Source: Hansfordia pulvinata (taxonomy: Eukaryota > Ascomycota > Sordariomycetes > Xylariales). Taken from it: DNA of 64,000 nt. Under the pieces are notes generated by a model that was not told where the DNA came from, made no database searches, and saw only the letters and a list, made by a program, of their open reading frames with translations. The position numbers and the translations under genes are program-made. Below, piece by piece: positions 22,540 to 35,656 of this stretch (the first letter of the stretch is position 1; each line of letters starts with the position of its first letter). Location: NCBI GenBank assembly GCA_006538405.1, contig BJKQ01000003.1, positions 1,116,001 through 1,180,000 of the forward strand. The letters are read 5' to 3'.

Positions 22540-25064
22540 GTCGGGCAGAAGGAGGACGCTCGGGTCTCGTGTTGTCGCAATATCAGGGGCGGGAGTCGAA
22601 CTCTGTTGTCGGGTGGTCGGGTCAATGAGCGAATGGCGGGGTCATCGACAGGATGCGCAGGCAGCGGGTTGGCGGAAGATGCGAGGAGACAAGAGACTTC
22701 GATTTGCGCGCTCTGACGGCGTTGTGATGTTCACACACGAGACGGTTCGCGGGTGTGAGAGGATCTGGCGATGCTGCTATCTACTTTTACCCTCTCAGCG
22801 TGCAGTGACGTAACCAGCAAGACGACCGAGAAGTGCTCACGGCCGGCCGATCATCCCGCCGCGCTTAACGTGCGCCTGTGCGTGCCCAGGTACGAGTAAT
22901 TAATTTGAGCTCAGGCGGGCCCCGTACTTGAGCTTGGAATACTCGTACTCGCATGCTGCGATGACCTCATAAGGTGCTACACAGCTCGTAGAAGCACCCG
23001 CACTGGCACCCGCGCGGCAGCGCAGCTTGGCGCTGAGTTACAAACCCACATCAAATCAAATGCAACGGCCGATCCTTGACACACCTGACTGACGAGTAAT
23101 AGCGAGGGGACGTCGTCACGTCCATAGACAACAATAGCAGGTTATCAGATGAATGCTCGATGCTCCATGTTGTGCATATGTTCTGCGGACGCACCAACCC
23201 AGCCCAGCCATCTACTCGTACTCTGTGGGTACCTAGGTACCTTGTGTACGGAGGCAGGTAGTCTTAGCTCATCGGATGCTGCCCGGTGCACTCCAGAAGC
23301 TGTCCCCTCACACTCTGGTCCTGTTCCGGTCCGGTCCTCCAGCTGTCTACGAGTGTGCCGCCTAGGTACTCGTAAAAAGGCATGCACTTATTCGGCCTGA
23401 GATTTGATCGATCTCTTCAACTGCAGTCCCGTCATTTTGATTCGACTTCTTTACCGCCTACATCTACTCAGGCGCGCTTTCATTTGGCGGACCTCTTCCC
23501 ATAGACGATTACAAGATGCTCTTGGGTTTGATCGTCTTTCCGTCTACCTACCCCTAAGTATACCTACTGAGGGGACTAGATGCAGACTCGACTTGCGGTG
23601 AAGACCGGACGCATGCTGTCCTGCACGGGCCACGAAATTACCATATGAGTGGTAGGTTATGTAAGTAATGAGGTATGTATGCGTGCGAAAGAAACAGGTC
23701 TGGCATGTAAAGAGGTTTCATAGTTCAATCACCTGCCAACAGACAGCGCCCCGGCTCGAAGGAAATGCGTGAACTGTGCAACCCAAGTTGCCCGTGTTCC
23801 TGAGGTCCTAAATGTCCATGGATGTACGACAAGCCGTACCCGGTGGGTGGCGGGCCTACGGTACCCCTACCTCAATTAGCGCAGTGTCAGGTACGGGGAG
23901 GTACTCGTACTCGTAGTCACAGGCGACACCCGTGCCGACTTCGGACGAGCACGCACACCCCTCACTCAGTCAGACAGGCGCTCAGCGGCGAACGTGACTC
24001 AGGGCCGGGAGATGGGACTTGTTTGCGCCTGGTGGCCAAAGCCTTGGTGGCAAGCAGGCTCGTCGTATCTCCGGCTCAGCCAACGGGTACGCCATGCTTA
24101 TCTCTGAGGAGAGGAATATTTCTGGATGGTGGCGTTGGGATTCGGTGGCCAATGGGAGCCGGTCGTTATCAATTGGATTGGTGCGGGATGCATGGGATTT
24201 GGGCGATCTGGTTGAACCCCGCGATTGTGCCGCCAGCTTTTGTTTTTTATTTTACCCGATCTCAAACATTGGTGTACTCCAGCGTATGTCCGTTTGTTGT
24301 ACGCAGCTACCCGGACCATGTGCAGTCACGGCTACGTACGGCATAACATCGAATTGAGACATGATGATTGCTGGGACAGAATGCATCAAATGCATATAAC
24401 AGATTGATGAGGCCTGCCGATTGAGGATTCAGAGACTCGAGGTACCAGGTAGGGGTGAGTACGCCTGGCGTACACGTCAATCTGGTGCATCACAATGGAT
24501 GTGTGTTGAACGTAAGGTAATTGATGTCTTTGCTCTTCCCAACATTCAACGATGGTCGCTCTTTCCGTGAAACACACACCGCTTTCGGAGTGCCGCCCGG
24601 TCGTGTGTCGGGAGATGCAGCGCAGCAGGGCAGGAGCCAGTCGAGTCACAGCGGTCGCGGCAGTCGCCCCACCAGCCCGCCGCACTGCACAGCACTCGAC
24701 CCCTCCACCCCCGTGACCCCTCCACCCCTCCCCGGTCCCCAGCGGGCGGGCTGCTGTGGGCTCACGGGCTCTGTCCGTTTCCCTCCCCAGCGCGCTGCAG
24801 GGGCCCCTACATCAACTAAAACCCTGCCCGAACCTCAAGGTACAACGTCTAGGTACCTCTCCCGCGTTTAGCCCGTTGGATTGGATCAGCCTGTGCATGC
24901 CATACATAAAATTTTCGAGTCGAAAACCCTCACGGCCTTTTGAACTTCGCATCGCCTCCCCTCCACTTTGACCACTTACACCCTCTTGTCACCCCATCTG
25001 AATTGACAGCCCTTTTACCCAGCAACTCACCTGCAAACACCGGCCCATAAGCCCCCTCGCAATC
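22540..25064. promoter_or_regulatory. 2.5-kb divergent intergenic region, FAD oxidoreductase / argininosuccinate synthase
   Basis: No supportable gene. It carries several copies of the GTACTCGTA/ACCTAGGTACC motif family (22930-23375, 23900) and the palindrome at 23228. A TGACTC half-site (as GAGTCA, 24643-24648) lies about 420 bp before the argininosuccinate synthase start and could be a CPC1/Gcn4 element, weakly supported. Confidence 0.45.
23228..23241. repeat. 14-bp perfect palindrome GGTACCTAGGTACC
   Basis: Self-complementary 14-mer in the long divergent intergenic region. It belongs to the family of dispersed GGTACC/CCTAGG/TACTCGTA motifs seen in non-coding parts of this window. Confidence 0.8.
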
Positions 25065-27000
25065 ATGTCCAAGGGAAAGGTCTGCCTCGCCTACTCCGGC
25101 GGTCTCGACACCTCCTGCATCCTCAAATGGCTGCTCGAGCAGGGCTACGAGGTCGTCTGCTTCCTGGCCGACGTTGGCCAGGAGGAGGACTGGGACCAGG
25201 TCCGCGCTAAGGCTGCCCAGCTCGGCGCCCAAAAAATGGTCATCACCGACCTCCGCCGCGAGTTCGTCGAGGAGCTCATCTGGCCCGCTGTTCAGTGCAA
25301 CGCCCAGTACGAGGGCCGATAGTGAGTGACCGCCCCCTCCGCCTTGATCTTGCTCGGGGTTGGACCACATATAGATGTTTGGGGCCCACCGATGCTAACC
25401 TGTTGCTGTAGCCTCCTTGGTAAGTCGTCGTGATATCAGCTCCGCCTTGCCTCGTCACACCCGGCCAAGCTGGCAGATCAATCTGCCCACGCACAGCCCT
25501 TGGGATCTGTTCGTATGGCCGGCTGTCTGGTCACGATAACTAACCGCCCGCTACAATAGGCACCAGTCTGGCTCGTCCCGTCATTGCCCGTGCTCAGATG
25601 AAGGTTGCCACTGAGGAAGGCTGTAAGTTCGCATTGCCCTTGGCCTTTTCACAAGCAACACTGACAGTATTCAGGCCAGTTTGTTTCCCACGGTTGCACT
25701 GTAAGTCTCCGACTCGGCGCAAAGCCCTCCCATATTCGGGCCTATTGTGTGCTACATGAATGTACCGGAAAAGCCTTGCTTACACCTTAGAACAGGGCAA
25801 GGGAAATGACCAAGTCCGCTTCGGTAAGTCGTGCGAACCCAATGCCGGTTCTGTTACTGGCCAAAGTCGCCCCGAGTCCTTGTCACTGACCCGAGCAGAG
25901 CTGGCTTTCCTCACCATCGACCCCAAGATCAAGATCATTGCCCCGTGGCGTGACCCTGAGTTCTTCCAGCGTTTCCAGGGTCGCAATGACCTTCTGGACT
26001 ACGCTGCCTCGGTCGGCATTCCTGTCACTTCCACCAAGGCCAAGCCTTACAGCATGGACGACAACTTGGCCCACTGCAGCTACGAGAGTGGCCAGCTCGA
26101 GGACCCCTCGCAGCCTCCCCCCACGGACATGTGGACCCGCACTGATGACCCCCTGACTGCTCCTAACGAGCCCACCGATATCTCCATCTCCTTCGAGAAG
26201 GGTATCCCCGTCAAGGTTGAGGCCGAGGGCAAGACTTACACTGGCAGCTTGGAGATCTTCATTGCCCTGAACGCTCTTGGCAAGAAGCACGGTGTTGGCA
26301 GAATCGACATTGTCGAGGTATGATGACAATCCGGGTTTCCGGGCGACAGATGCTGAACAGTTGCAGAACCGTTTCATCGGTATCAAGAGCCGTGGTTGCT
26401 AGTAAGTACACCTCTGCGTGGCTGCTGAGAGCCCCCTCAACGGTCTCCTTTTTCTTGCCCGATGCTAACCGGAACCCAGCGATGCGCCCGCTCACACCAT
26501 CCTCAGACTGGCACACATGGACATTGAGTCCCTGGTCCTCGATGGCCGGGTCCGCTCCATCCGTGACCAGTTTGTGACCCACACCTGGTCCGAGATCCTG
26601 TACCAGGGCATGTACTTCTCTCCTGAGCGCGAGTTCGTCGAGAACTCGCTCGTCTTCTCTCAGCGCCGCGTGGTAAGCCTGCCAAATCACCCTGCTCGAG
26701 GCATTCGCTAATGTGAGCAGAACGGTGACGTCCGCCTGCGCCTGTACAAGGGCGGCCTCTACTGCATTGGCCGTAGCTCCGAGACTGAGAAGCTCTACTC
26801 TGAGGAAGAGTCCTCCATGGACTCCCTGGTCGACTTCAGCCCCGTTGACACCAGTACGTCGAAAGCCCAATCCGTGAGCGAGTCTCGTATCTCTCTCGCT
26901 AACACACTTCACAGGCGGCTTCATCAGCATCCAGGCCATCCGCCTCAAGAAGTACGGTATCCAGAAGCAGGAGGAGGGCAACAGCTTGGTCGGCAACTAA
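25065..27000 (+). CDS. arg1: argininosuccinate synthase
   Basis: Joins citrulline and aspartate using ATP in arginine synthesis; cytosolic tetramer. Ten exons: 25065-25321, 25412-25419 (8 nt), 25560-25622, 25675-25700, 25796-25823, 25899-26317, 26367-26401, 26480-26672, 26721-26853 and 26915-27000. They total 1248 nt, 415 residues, the family length. The ATP pyrophosphatase P-loop is AYSGGLDTS at residues 9-17. Other family motifs are [65 protein letters not shown] and [10 protein letters not shown]. Reading across the 8-nt exon and three other tiny exons (26, 28 and 35 nt) is required to keep these motifs. It converges with SNF1. Confidence 0.97.
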
Positions 27001-27748
27001 GCACAGAGCCAAAGAAGTAAAAACAAAAAAAAGGAATAAGCGATGGATGGTGATAATGGCTTGGGATTGTACGTATGCGTAGACAAAACGATCTAAATGA
27101 AGTTCACAAGAACACGATTCACGACACAAACATGTTTCCAATCTTCGGAAAAGTCGATCAACTGGAAAATGCTGACCAGTTGCTCGAGCACGTGTCGGGT
27201 GCGGCAGAAGCAATGCGACGCGGTGATTTTCAGAGGAAGCGAACGAAAAATCCAAGTTGCGAAGAAATGCGAGTGGAATTGAAAGCCCAACGACACCGGC
27301 AAATGCAGAGAACCAAGACCCATGCCATGCTATGCAATATGCCCTCCCTCGGTTTGGGCCGTGACCGAACCCCCTGGTTGATAGGTACTTCTGAGAACAG
27401 CAGTCTGCTTTTTCAGTCATACTCGATATACACATTCGAAACCAACGGAAGACCACTTAGGCGTCGCTAAAGGTCCCCCATAACGCCACTTCTGACTCGG
27501 ATCCCCAGATATAAAATCGGCTGTGAACCTGATTGCGGCCCTGATTTGTAGCGACACACCAGACTGGGCAGCAAAGTCCGGCAAATGTAGGTGTTGTAGA
27601 CATGGTGTCATTTCTCAGACCAATATGCCATACATAACAGAATGAGAATGGAAGAATGTAAAGTGTAACCCGGGGTATCAAATGAAATACGGTGCAAGGA
27701 AATAGACGCCCCGCCGACCGCAGCCCACAAGAGCCCGATGTCGGCACT
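27001..27748. other. convergent 3' region, argininosuccinate synthase / SNF1
   Basis: 3' flanks of two convergent genes. An A-rich stretch follows the first stop. No credible gene. Confidence 0.45.
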
Positions 27749-30307
<2,559 letters not shown>

Positions 30308-33300
30308 GGACTGATGGGGTGGTTGGGAGTGGGCGAGATGAGGGGCCTGTTGTGTTGGTGGGGAGAGAGCGCCGGCCTGCCTGCCTGCCTGCCACCGAGG
30401 TGTTGAGAATCAGAGCGGGATGGCCGAGTCGTTCGGGCTGCTGGCAGCGTCGGGCGTGGATTGCGTGTCGCGGGGGTTTGAGCGGCTTTGTTGCAGCGCC
30501 GGATTGCGTGAAGTTGGCTGGGGTGAGCGGAGCCGAGCGGGAGTGAGGTGAAGAGAGGTAGGTACTGATGAGCTGCGAAGTGGCGGGCCTCCGCACGGGA
30601 GCGATGCACGCGCGAAGCCTGGTGTTCTTTGTTGCGCTACCCCGCGGCTGGTGCAGAGCGGCAAAGCTGTGGCGAGCGTCTTGGTCTGCCGATGATGGCG
30701 GGGGCGCGCAAATGACACCGATGGGAAAGCAGCAGCGGTGTGGATCGGTAGTCGTAGCAGTAATAATAATAATAATAATAATAAAAATCGCAATGACCAG
30801 CGGCGGAGGTGGTCGAGGTGGATGCAAGACGCACGAGGGGCAGTCAAAGGAACTTGAAGGCCCCGTCGGGCTGTCTGTCCGTCAGGAACTCTCAGCTGCT
30901 GCAAGTTAGCCGACGGGCTTGGCTTGCTTGCGGGCAACCGCACCTGCCTGCGGATCCACGCACCAAGCGGGAGGCGGGCGCCTGTACTCGTACTTGTACT
31001 CCGTAATATTCCTGGGTGCAGGTGGTCACCGAGGAAGGTGCTTGTACACGGTCCCCGGCTGCCTGTTGCGCTTTGCCTAGCAGCGCCTTTTTGATGCTCG
31101 TAACACGCAGCAAGTACTCGTCCAGTACCTTACCTATGTAGACGCCTGGCCGGGCGACCGCACAATGGAGAGTACTTGTGCGAGTGAGGGCCTGGGGCCG
31201 GGGAGCTTGCCGTGGCCGCCGTTAATTTCGCGGATGTTGCGACTGGAGGCTGGGCTTGGCCAGGCTGGACTGGGTTGGCTGGGTTGACTGCACCTGCCTT
31301 ACCGCCGGTTGGAAAGAGGCTGTCACCGTCGACTTTAGGTCGGAATGGCTGAGTCACAACAGCTTGCGACGAGGCAGCTGTCGGGCAATTGAGTGAGTCT
31401 CCAGGGGCTCGAGGTCTTGGGCTGTAAGGTTAGGTACCTTCCTTTGGTTGTGGCCAAGGTACGAGTGCTCCAGCGTGATGGGTGGTGGCGGACTCTGTGA
31501 GATCGAAGCATCCAAAGCTTGGGGTACTCCGTACTACCTAGAAGACATCCACTGACGCGGATAGATCTCTCAATCAATTATTACCTGAGGTAGGTACACT
31601 CGTGCTGATGTCCCAAGCAGGCCCGGGTGTGCAGTCGAGACGGGCGGGAGTCGAGGTCCTCGGTTGTGCGAGTACTCCGTACAGTCTCGCACAGATTCGG
31701 CAGTGGCGATGGGAACCTGCGAGTCCGGAGGCGGAGGCAGAGGCGGGGCGCGAATGGATGCTTTTTACTCCGTAATTCCCAGGGCCTGGTCTGTTGGCTA
31801 ACGTTAGCCCGCCACCGCCGTTCTGCTAGCTTCAGCCCACCTGGTTGCTGATGCTCGCTTGCCTCGCCTGGCCGCAGTGACAGGTGCTAAGATTTCCGTG
31901 CCGCTCCTGTGCTCGCTCGCTCGAGTGGGGAAAAAGAGCGGGAAGATGAGAGAGAAGTCGTATCTTCGCCCGGGGGAAAGCTTGGCTTCGGCGAGAGCAC
32001 CTCCCTCGACGGCCTCTGTCCGCCTGAGCCGTTGGTTTTGCCAACGACACGGTTCCGCCCAAAAGCTTGAGTGGAGGGTTCGCGAAACCTGCAGAGGGGA
32101 GTCGGCCCTGGGCTTGCTTGTCCCTCGCCCCGTGCGTGCGCGGTGCTCGCGCCGTGCTCGAGTACTGAAGACTGGCGGCTTTCTTCAGTCTTCCTGTTAT
32201 TAGGTACTCCCTCCCAGGCTCGGCGCCGTCGATAGCCGGCTCTCTTCTCGCCCGGATCGGGACGCGATCACACCGGATCGGGGGGCGACCACACCGGGAC
32301 CCCAGAGCTATAGGTCGCCGTCACACAAGCTGCGCTTTGGTGCCGAAGGTATGTAAGAACCGCCTCAAGGTGTCTGGATCGCTGTGAGGGGGCGCGCGGA
32401 CTGCCGTGAGCCGCGGCAGGCTGGACCCGCAGCACACAGCTAGACCGGTGGATTGCAAAGGTCAAACGTGGCAGATACTGATGCTGTACTCCGGACTTGC
32501 AGCGCATGCCCGCCCGTCCAGTTTTCACCAGGCTTGGCACTCCGGGCTGCAGAGTTTATATGAGGTAGGTAGGTGTTGAATCGATCAAGCTGGGCCGGGG
32601 TGGGCGGTGCGCCGGTCTGCGGTATCTTTCTTGCACCTCACCCTCACGACTCGGACCCTCGACTGTGGGGACGGTTGCGGTTTGGCGGCTTGCGGGCGGG
32701 GTTGGCCTGGCGCCCCAGGTAGGCGTTGCGTCACGTTAGAAGCAGTGACGGCGAGTCAAATGCTGACGAGTCGAGGCTTCGCATGCGCTCGCGCGACGCG
32801 CTTGCTGGCTTGCTTGCACCACACGCCGGCCGCAAGGGTAATCGGACGCGCGGTGCTCAGCACCACGCAGGGAGGGGTAGATTGGTGGGCGTGAATCGTC
32901 CGACTATCGGCTGGCGATGGGGAAAACGGCGATGGGCAGATGGATCCGAACCCGAAAAGCCAGGAGGCTCTGTGAGGAAAAGCCGGCGAACCCCGGCCAG
33001 CTCTACTAGAAAGCGCAAGCTTGTTGATATACCCGCACGGCAGGGCGGGGCCAAGGGATTGGGGCGTCTCGCTTGGCCCAGACAGTGAGCTGAGATGCGT
33101 CAAGACAAGGCAGCAGAGACAGGCAGGCGGCTTGTCTATCGCGCGGGCGAGCAGTTGAAAGTAGGTAGTCATAAGAGGTGAAATGGGAGGGACCCTGGGT
33201 GCTCCGCCCATATCGGGGATTTCTACTCGTGCATGGCGAGCAATTCGATGCGAGGGTCATGAGGGATGATGATGATGCTATGCTGGTCACCTGCTGGGCC

Positions 33301-34087
33301 ATGTGCTGGTCATGTGCTTCCGGGATCGCTGGCCCGTCGCCGTCCGGGCCCCCGAGGGGCGGGCACCCATCCATGGATGATGTCCCAAGGGCCCAAGGGT
33401 CTGGCAGGCCAGCCTTAAGCCCCGGAACTCGCTCCGGATCCCACATGCAATTTCGCCGCCTCCCGAGACTGCGGCCGACGCAGGACTCAGATCCCCAGCT
33501 CCCGACCCCCACTGTCTCACCCACGTGCGTGCCTCGTTCTCGACTGCGATCCAATGAGCCCGGGAGCTCGAGCCGACGGATGGGCAGAGACGAAACAGGC
33601 AGGGACGCAAAAGAAACTCCCCTCGTTGCGGACTGCGAGGCACGCACAGCACGCCCTATCATTGGACCCATTTCTCTGCCGCGGGAGACGATCTCAAATG
33701 CCCCCGTTGCCTACCAGACACGGCATGGATGTGCAGGGTCCGACTGGCGGTGAGAGTGGGAGGGCCATAAGAGTAGGTACTCGTAGTCCGTTCGGCCTGG
33801 TGCGCTGACTCCTCCGAGAATCGGGGCAGGCTGTGGTGGATTCCGCCTCATCATTGTCACCTACTCATACAGATTTACATACCTACCTACATACTTATGC
33901 ATCATAATGTCGGATGCTGGATGCCGGTGGCATTAATGACATGTTGGTACACACAATTACGAGTAGTCCTGGGCAACAGCATTTCTGTCTTCGTTACGAG
34001 ACCCTCGTGCAGCTCAGACCCTCGAGGAACTGCATCATTGCGCCATTCCGTGACGCTCAAGCCGCGGTCCGCCATGCGAGCAAAATC
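30308..34087. other. 3.8-kb gene-free region upstream of SNF1
   Basis: Contains the SNF1 leader and promoter, an ATA/TAA microsatellite at 30770 and many dispersed motifs of the TACTCGTA/TACTCCGTA/GGTACC family between 30980 and 33790. Long open frames occur on both strands (for example around 33006-33753), but they overlap each other and lack protein-like features. I see no supportable gene. Confidence 0.45.
30770..30783 (+). repeat. TAA trinucleotide microsatellite
   Basis: About five TAA units, continuing into an A run, in the SNF1 upstream region. Confidence 0.75.
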
Positions 34088-35002
34088 TCATCCTTCCCTC
34101 CTCAGCCTCTCAGCCAGCTTTTCCCGCAGAAAATCACTGAGTCCAAGTCTGCGAAGCGGCGCGAAGAACACCAGCGTCAGCAATCCAGATGCAGCGGGTA
34201 CGTAAAGCGAATATATGAGAGAATGAAGGGATCAGGGGTGTAGACGAGCATGGTGGTGTCACTTACATCCCCTCGTTTGTGACGATGCGGTACGTGCCGC
34301 TGGGCTGGAACTCGCCGACAATGTTGCCGTTCCCGTCGCACTCGATGCTGCCCAATATGTCCTCTGGGAAGGCGATACGCCCAAAGTCGGGCGGGTTCCG
34401 CAGATCGCTCAGGTGGACGTGGCCGCCGACGCGCCCGCCGCCCGCACCCCCCTGCGCGCTCGCGCCGCCCGTCCCGTCTCCCCCGGCGCCTCCCGCGCCG
34501 CCCAGGCCCGCACCACCTCCCCGGGCGGCACGCTGCCTGCGCTGTTGCGGAAAGAAGGCGCCCCCAGAGCCGAGGGTCGCGCCACCGGGGCCAGCGAACG
34601 CCTGCGCCTGGGCGCGCAGCCCTGGGTCCTGCGCCGCGTGATCGCGAAGCACGGCCGTCAGGACGGACAGAAACTCGGGGTTCTCAGAGAAGGACCGGGG
34701 CGTCGGGGGCAGAGCTGTGGTGCTGCCAATGGCAAGGCGTTGGTTGGGTGGGTTGGCATCGAGATAAGATAGGATGTAGCCGTCTGATGGCGCCGCGGCG
34801 GGGAAGGCTTTCTGCAGGACCTGATCAGTACATCTGGCCGGACAGCGAGCAACTCAAGGCGGCTGTGCCAACTAGGTAGGATTCAACGAACAATGTGCGG
34901 GTTGTTGCTGAGTGTTGAGACGGAGCGGCGGGCTGGCCGAAGGGCGCGCAAGCCCGAGGACAAGGGCGCTGCGCGAACGCGCGACAATATCGTGGCGCTC
35001 AT
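34088..35002 (-). CDS. conserved-looking mitochondrial protein of unknown function
   Basis: Exons 35002-34892, 34820-34267 and 34148-34088 give 241 residues. The N-terminus MSATILSRVRAAPLSSGLRA is Arg-rich and lacks acidic residues, a typical mitochondrial presequence. A Gly/Ala-rich low-complexity middle follows ENPEFLSVLTAVLRDHA. The end GTYRIVTNEGILGLSDFLRE runs across the last intron and looks strongly constrained. The first intron uses a GTTCGT donor, weaker than the others, and the phases fit. I do not recognise the family and assign no function. It is divergent from DPB2. Confidence 0.8.
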
Positions 35003-35325
35003 GCTGGGGGGATGTGAGGTGGGTGGTTCTGATCGAAACAGAAGGTGTTTGACTGGCTATAGTATATCACCGCCGGTGGCTTTGTCGCGAGTTGGGTTGC
35101 GGCCCGATCCAATGATGATGTTCTATCGATCGATTGAATGGAACCGTCGAAAATTCGGCGTGGCGCATCCAATGGAGCTACGAGTATGGGGGAGCTTGGG
35201 CCTCACCACGAGCTGGACCGCCCGGTTCACTACGTCAGAGCTACAACGCCCCCTACTTCAGGCGGCCCTCCTTTGACGAGGGCCAAAGTGCGGGACGCTA
35301 ACAGTGGGTTGCCAGCAAGTACCTA

Positions 35326-35331
35326 ACGCGT
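35326..35331. promoter_or_regulatory. MCB element ACGCGT (first of three)
   Basis: MluI cell-cycle box, the MBF (Mbp1/Swi6, fungal Cdc10-type) binding site, 331 bp before the DPB2 start. Confidence 0.5.
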
Positions 35332-35416
35332 CTGGCAGCCCCAGTTTAGGTACTTGCACAGTGACCGATTCAGTGGGGGTGGACATGTACCGCAGACGCA
35401 GCCCGTGTCCCACTTT

Positions 35417-35441
35417 ACGCGTGAAAATGGCCAAGACGCGT
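35417..35441. promoter_or_regulatory. pair of MCB elements ACGCGT upstream of DPB2
   Basis: ACGCGT at 35417-35422 and again at 35436-35441, 216-240 bp before the DPB2 start. Together with 35326 this makes three boxes in about 115 bp, the arrangement seen before MBF-controlled DNA replication genes in yeasts. Confidence 0.6.
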
Positions 35442-35656
35442 CTCGACTCTGCCCACGATACCTTCGCACTCAACATCCCCGACTACACACGCCACCGCAT
35501 CGCTTCTCTCCCGTCGCGAATGTGACAAGCATACCGATCAGCAGCCACGACTCCGCGAGTGGAGATCCCCCAAAGCAATCTATATACCCCCCACGCACAT
35601 CCACCAGAAACAGCCAGTCCGACCGAGAGCCCTCGGCTCTCTCCAACCGGGGCACA

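Larger units (their letters stand above)
35003..35656. promoter_or_regulatory. divergent promoter region mitochondrial protein / DPB2
   Basis: 654 bp holding three ACGCGT boxes on the DPB2 side (listed separately). The DPB2 frame stays open upstream to 35354, but that part overlaps the promoter boxes and has non-family composition, so it is treated as leader. Confidence 0.55.

Noticed and set aside
33006..33753. Overlapping frames of about 190-220 residues on both strands
   Set aside because: They overlap each other in GC-rich DNA, have no domain, no splice structure and no codon pattern like the neighbouring genes.
35354..35656. N-terminal extension of DPB2 by 101 residues
   Set aside because: The open frame runs through two ACGCGT boxes and has no family-like sequence; the ATG at 35657 has better context.
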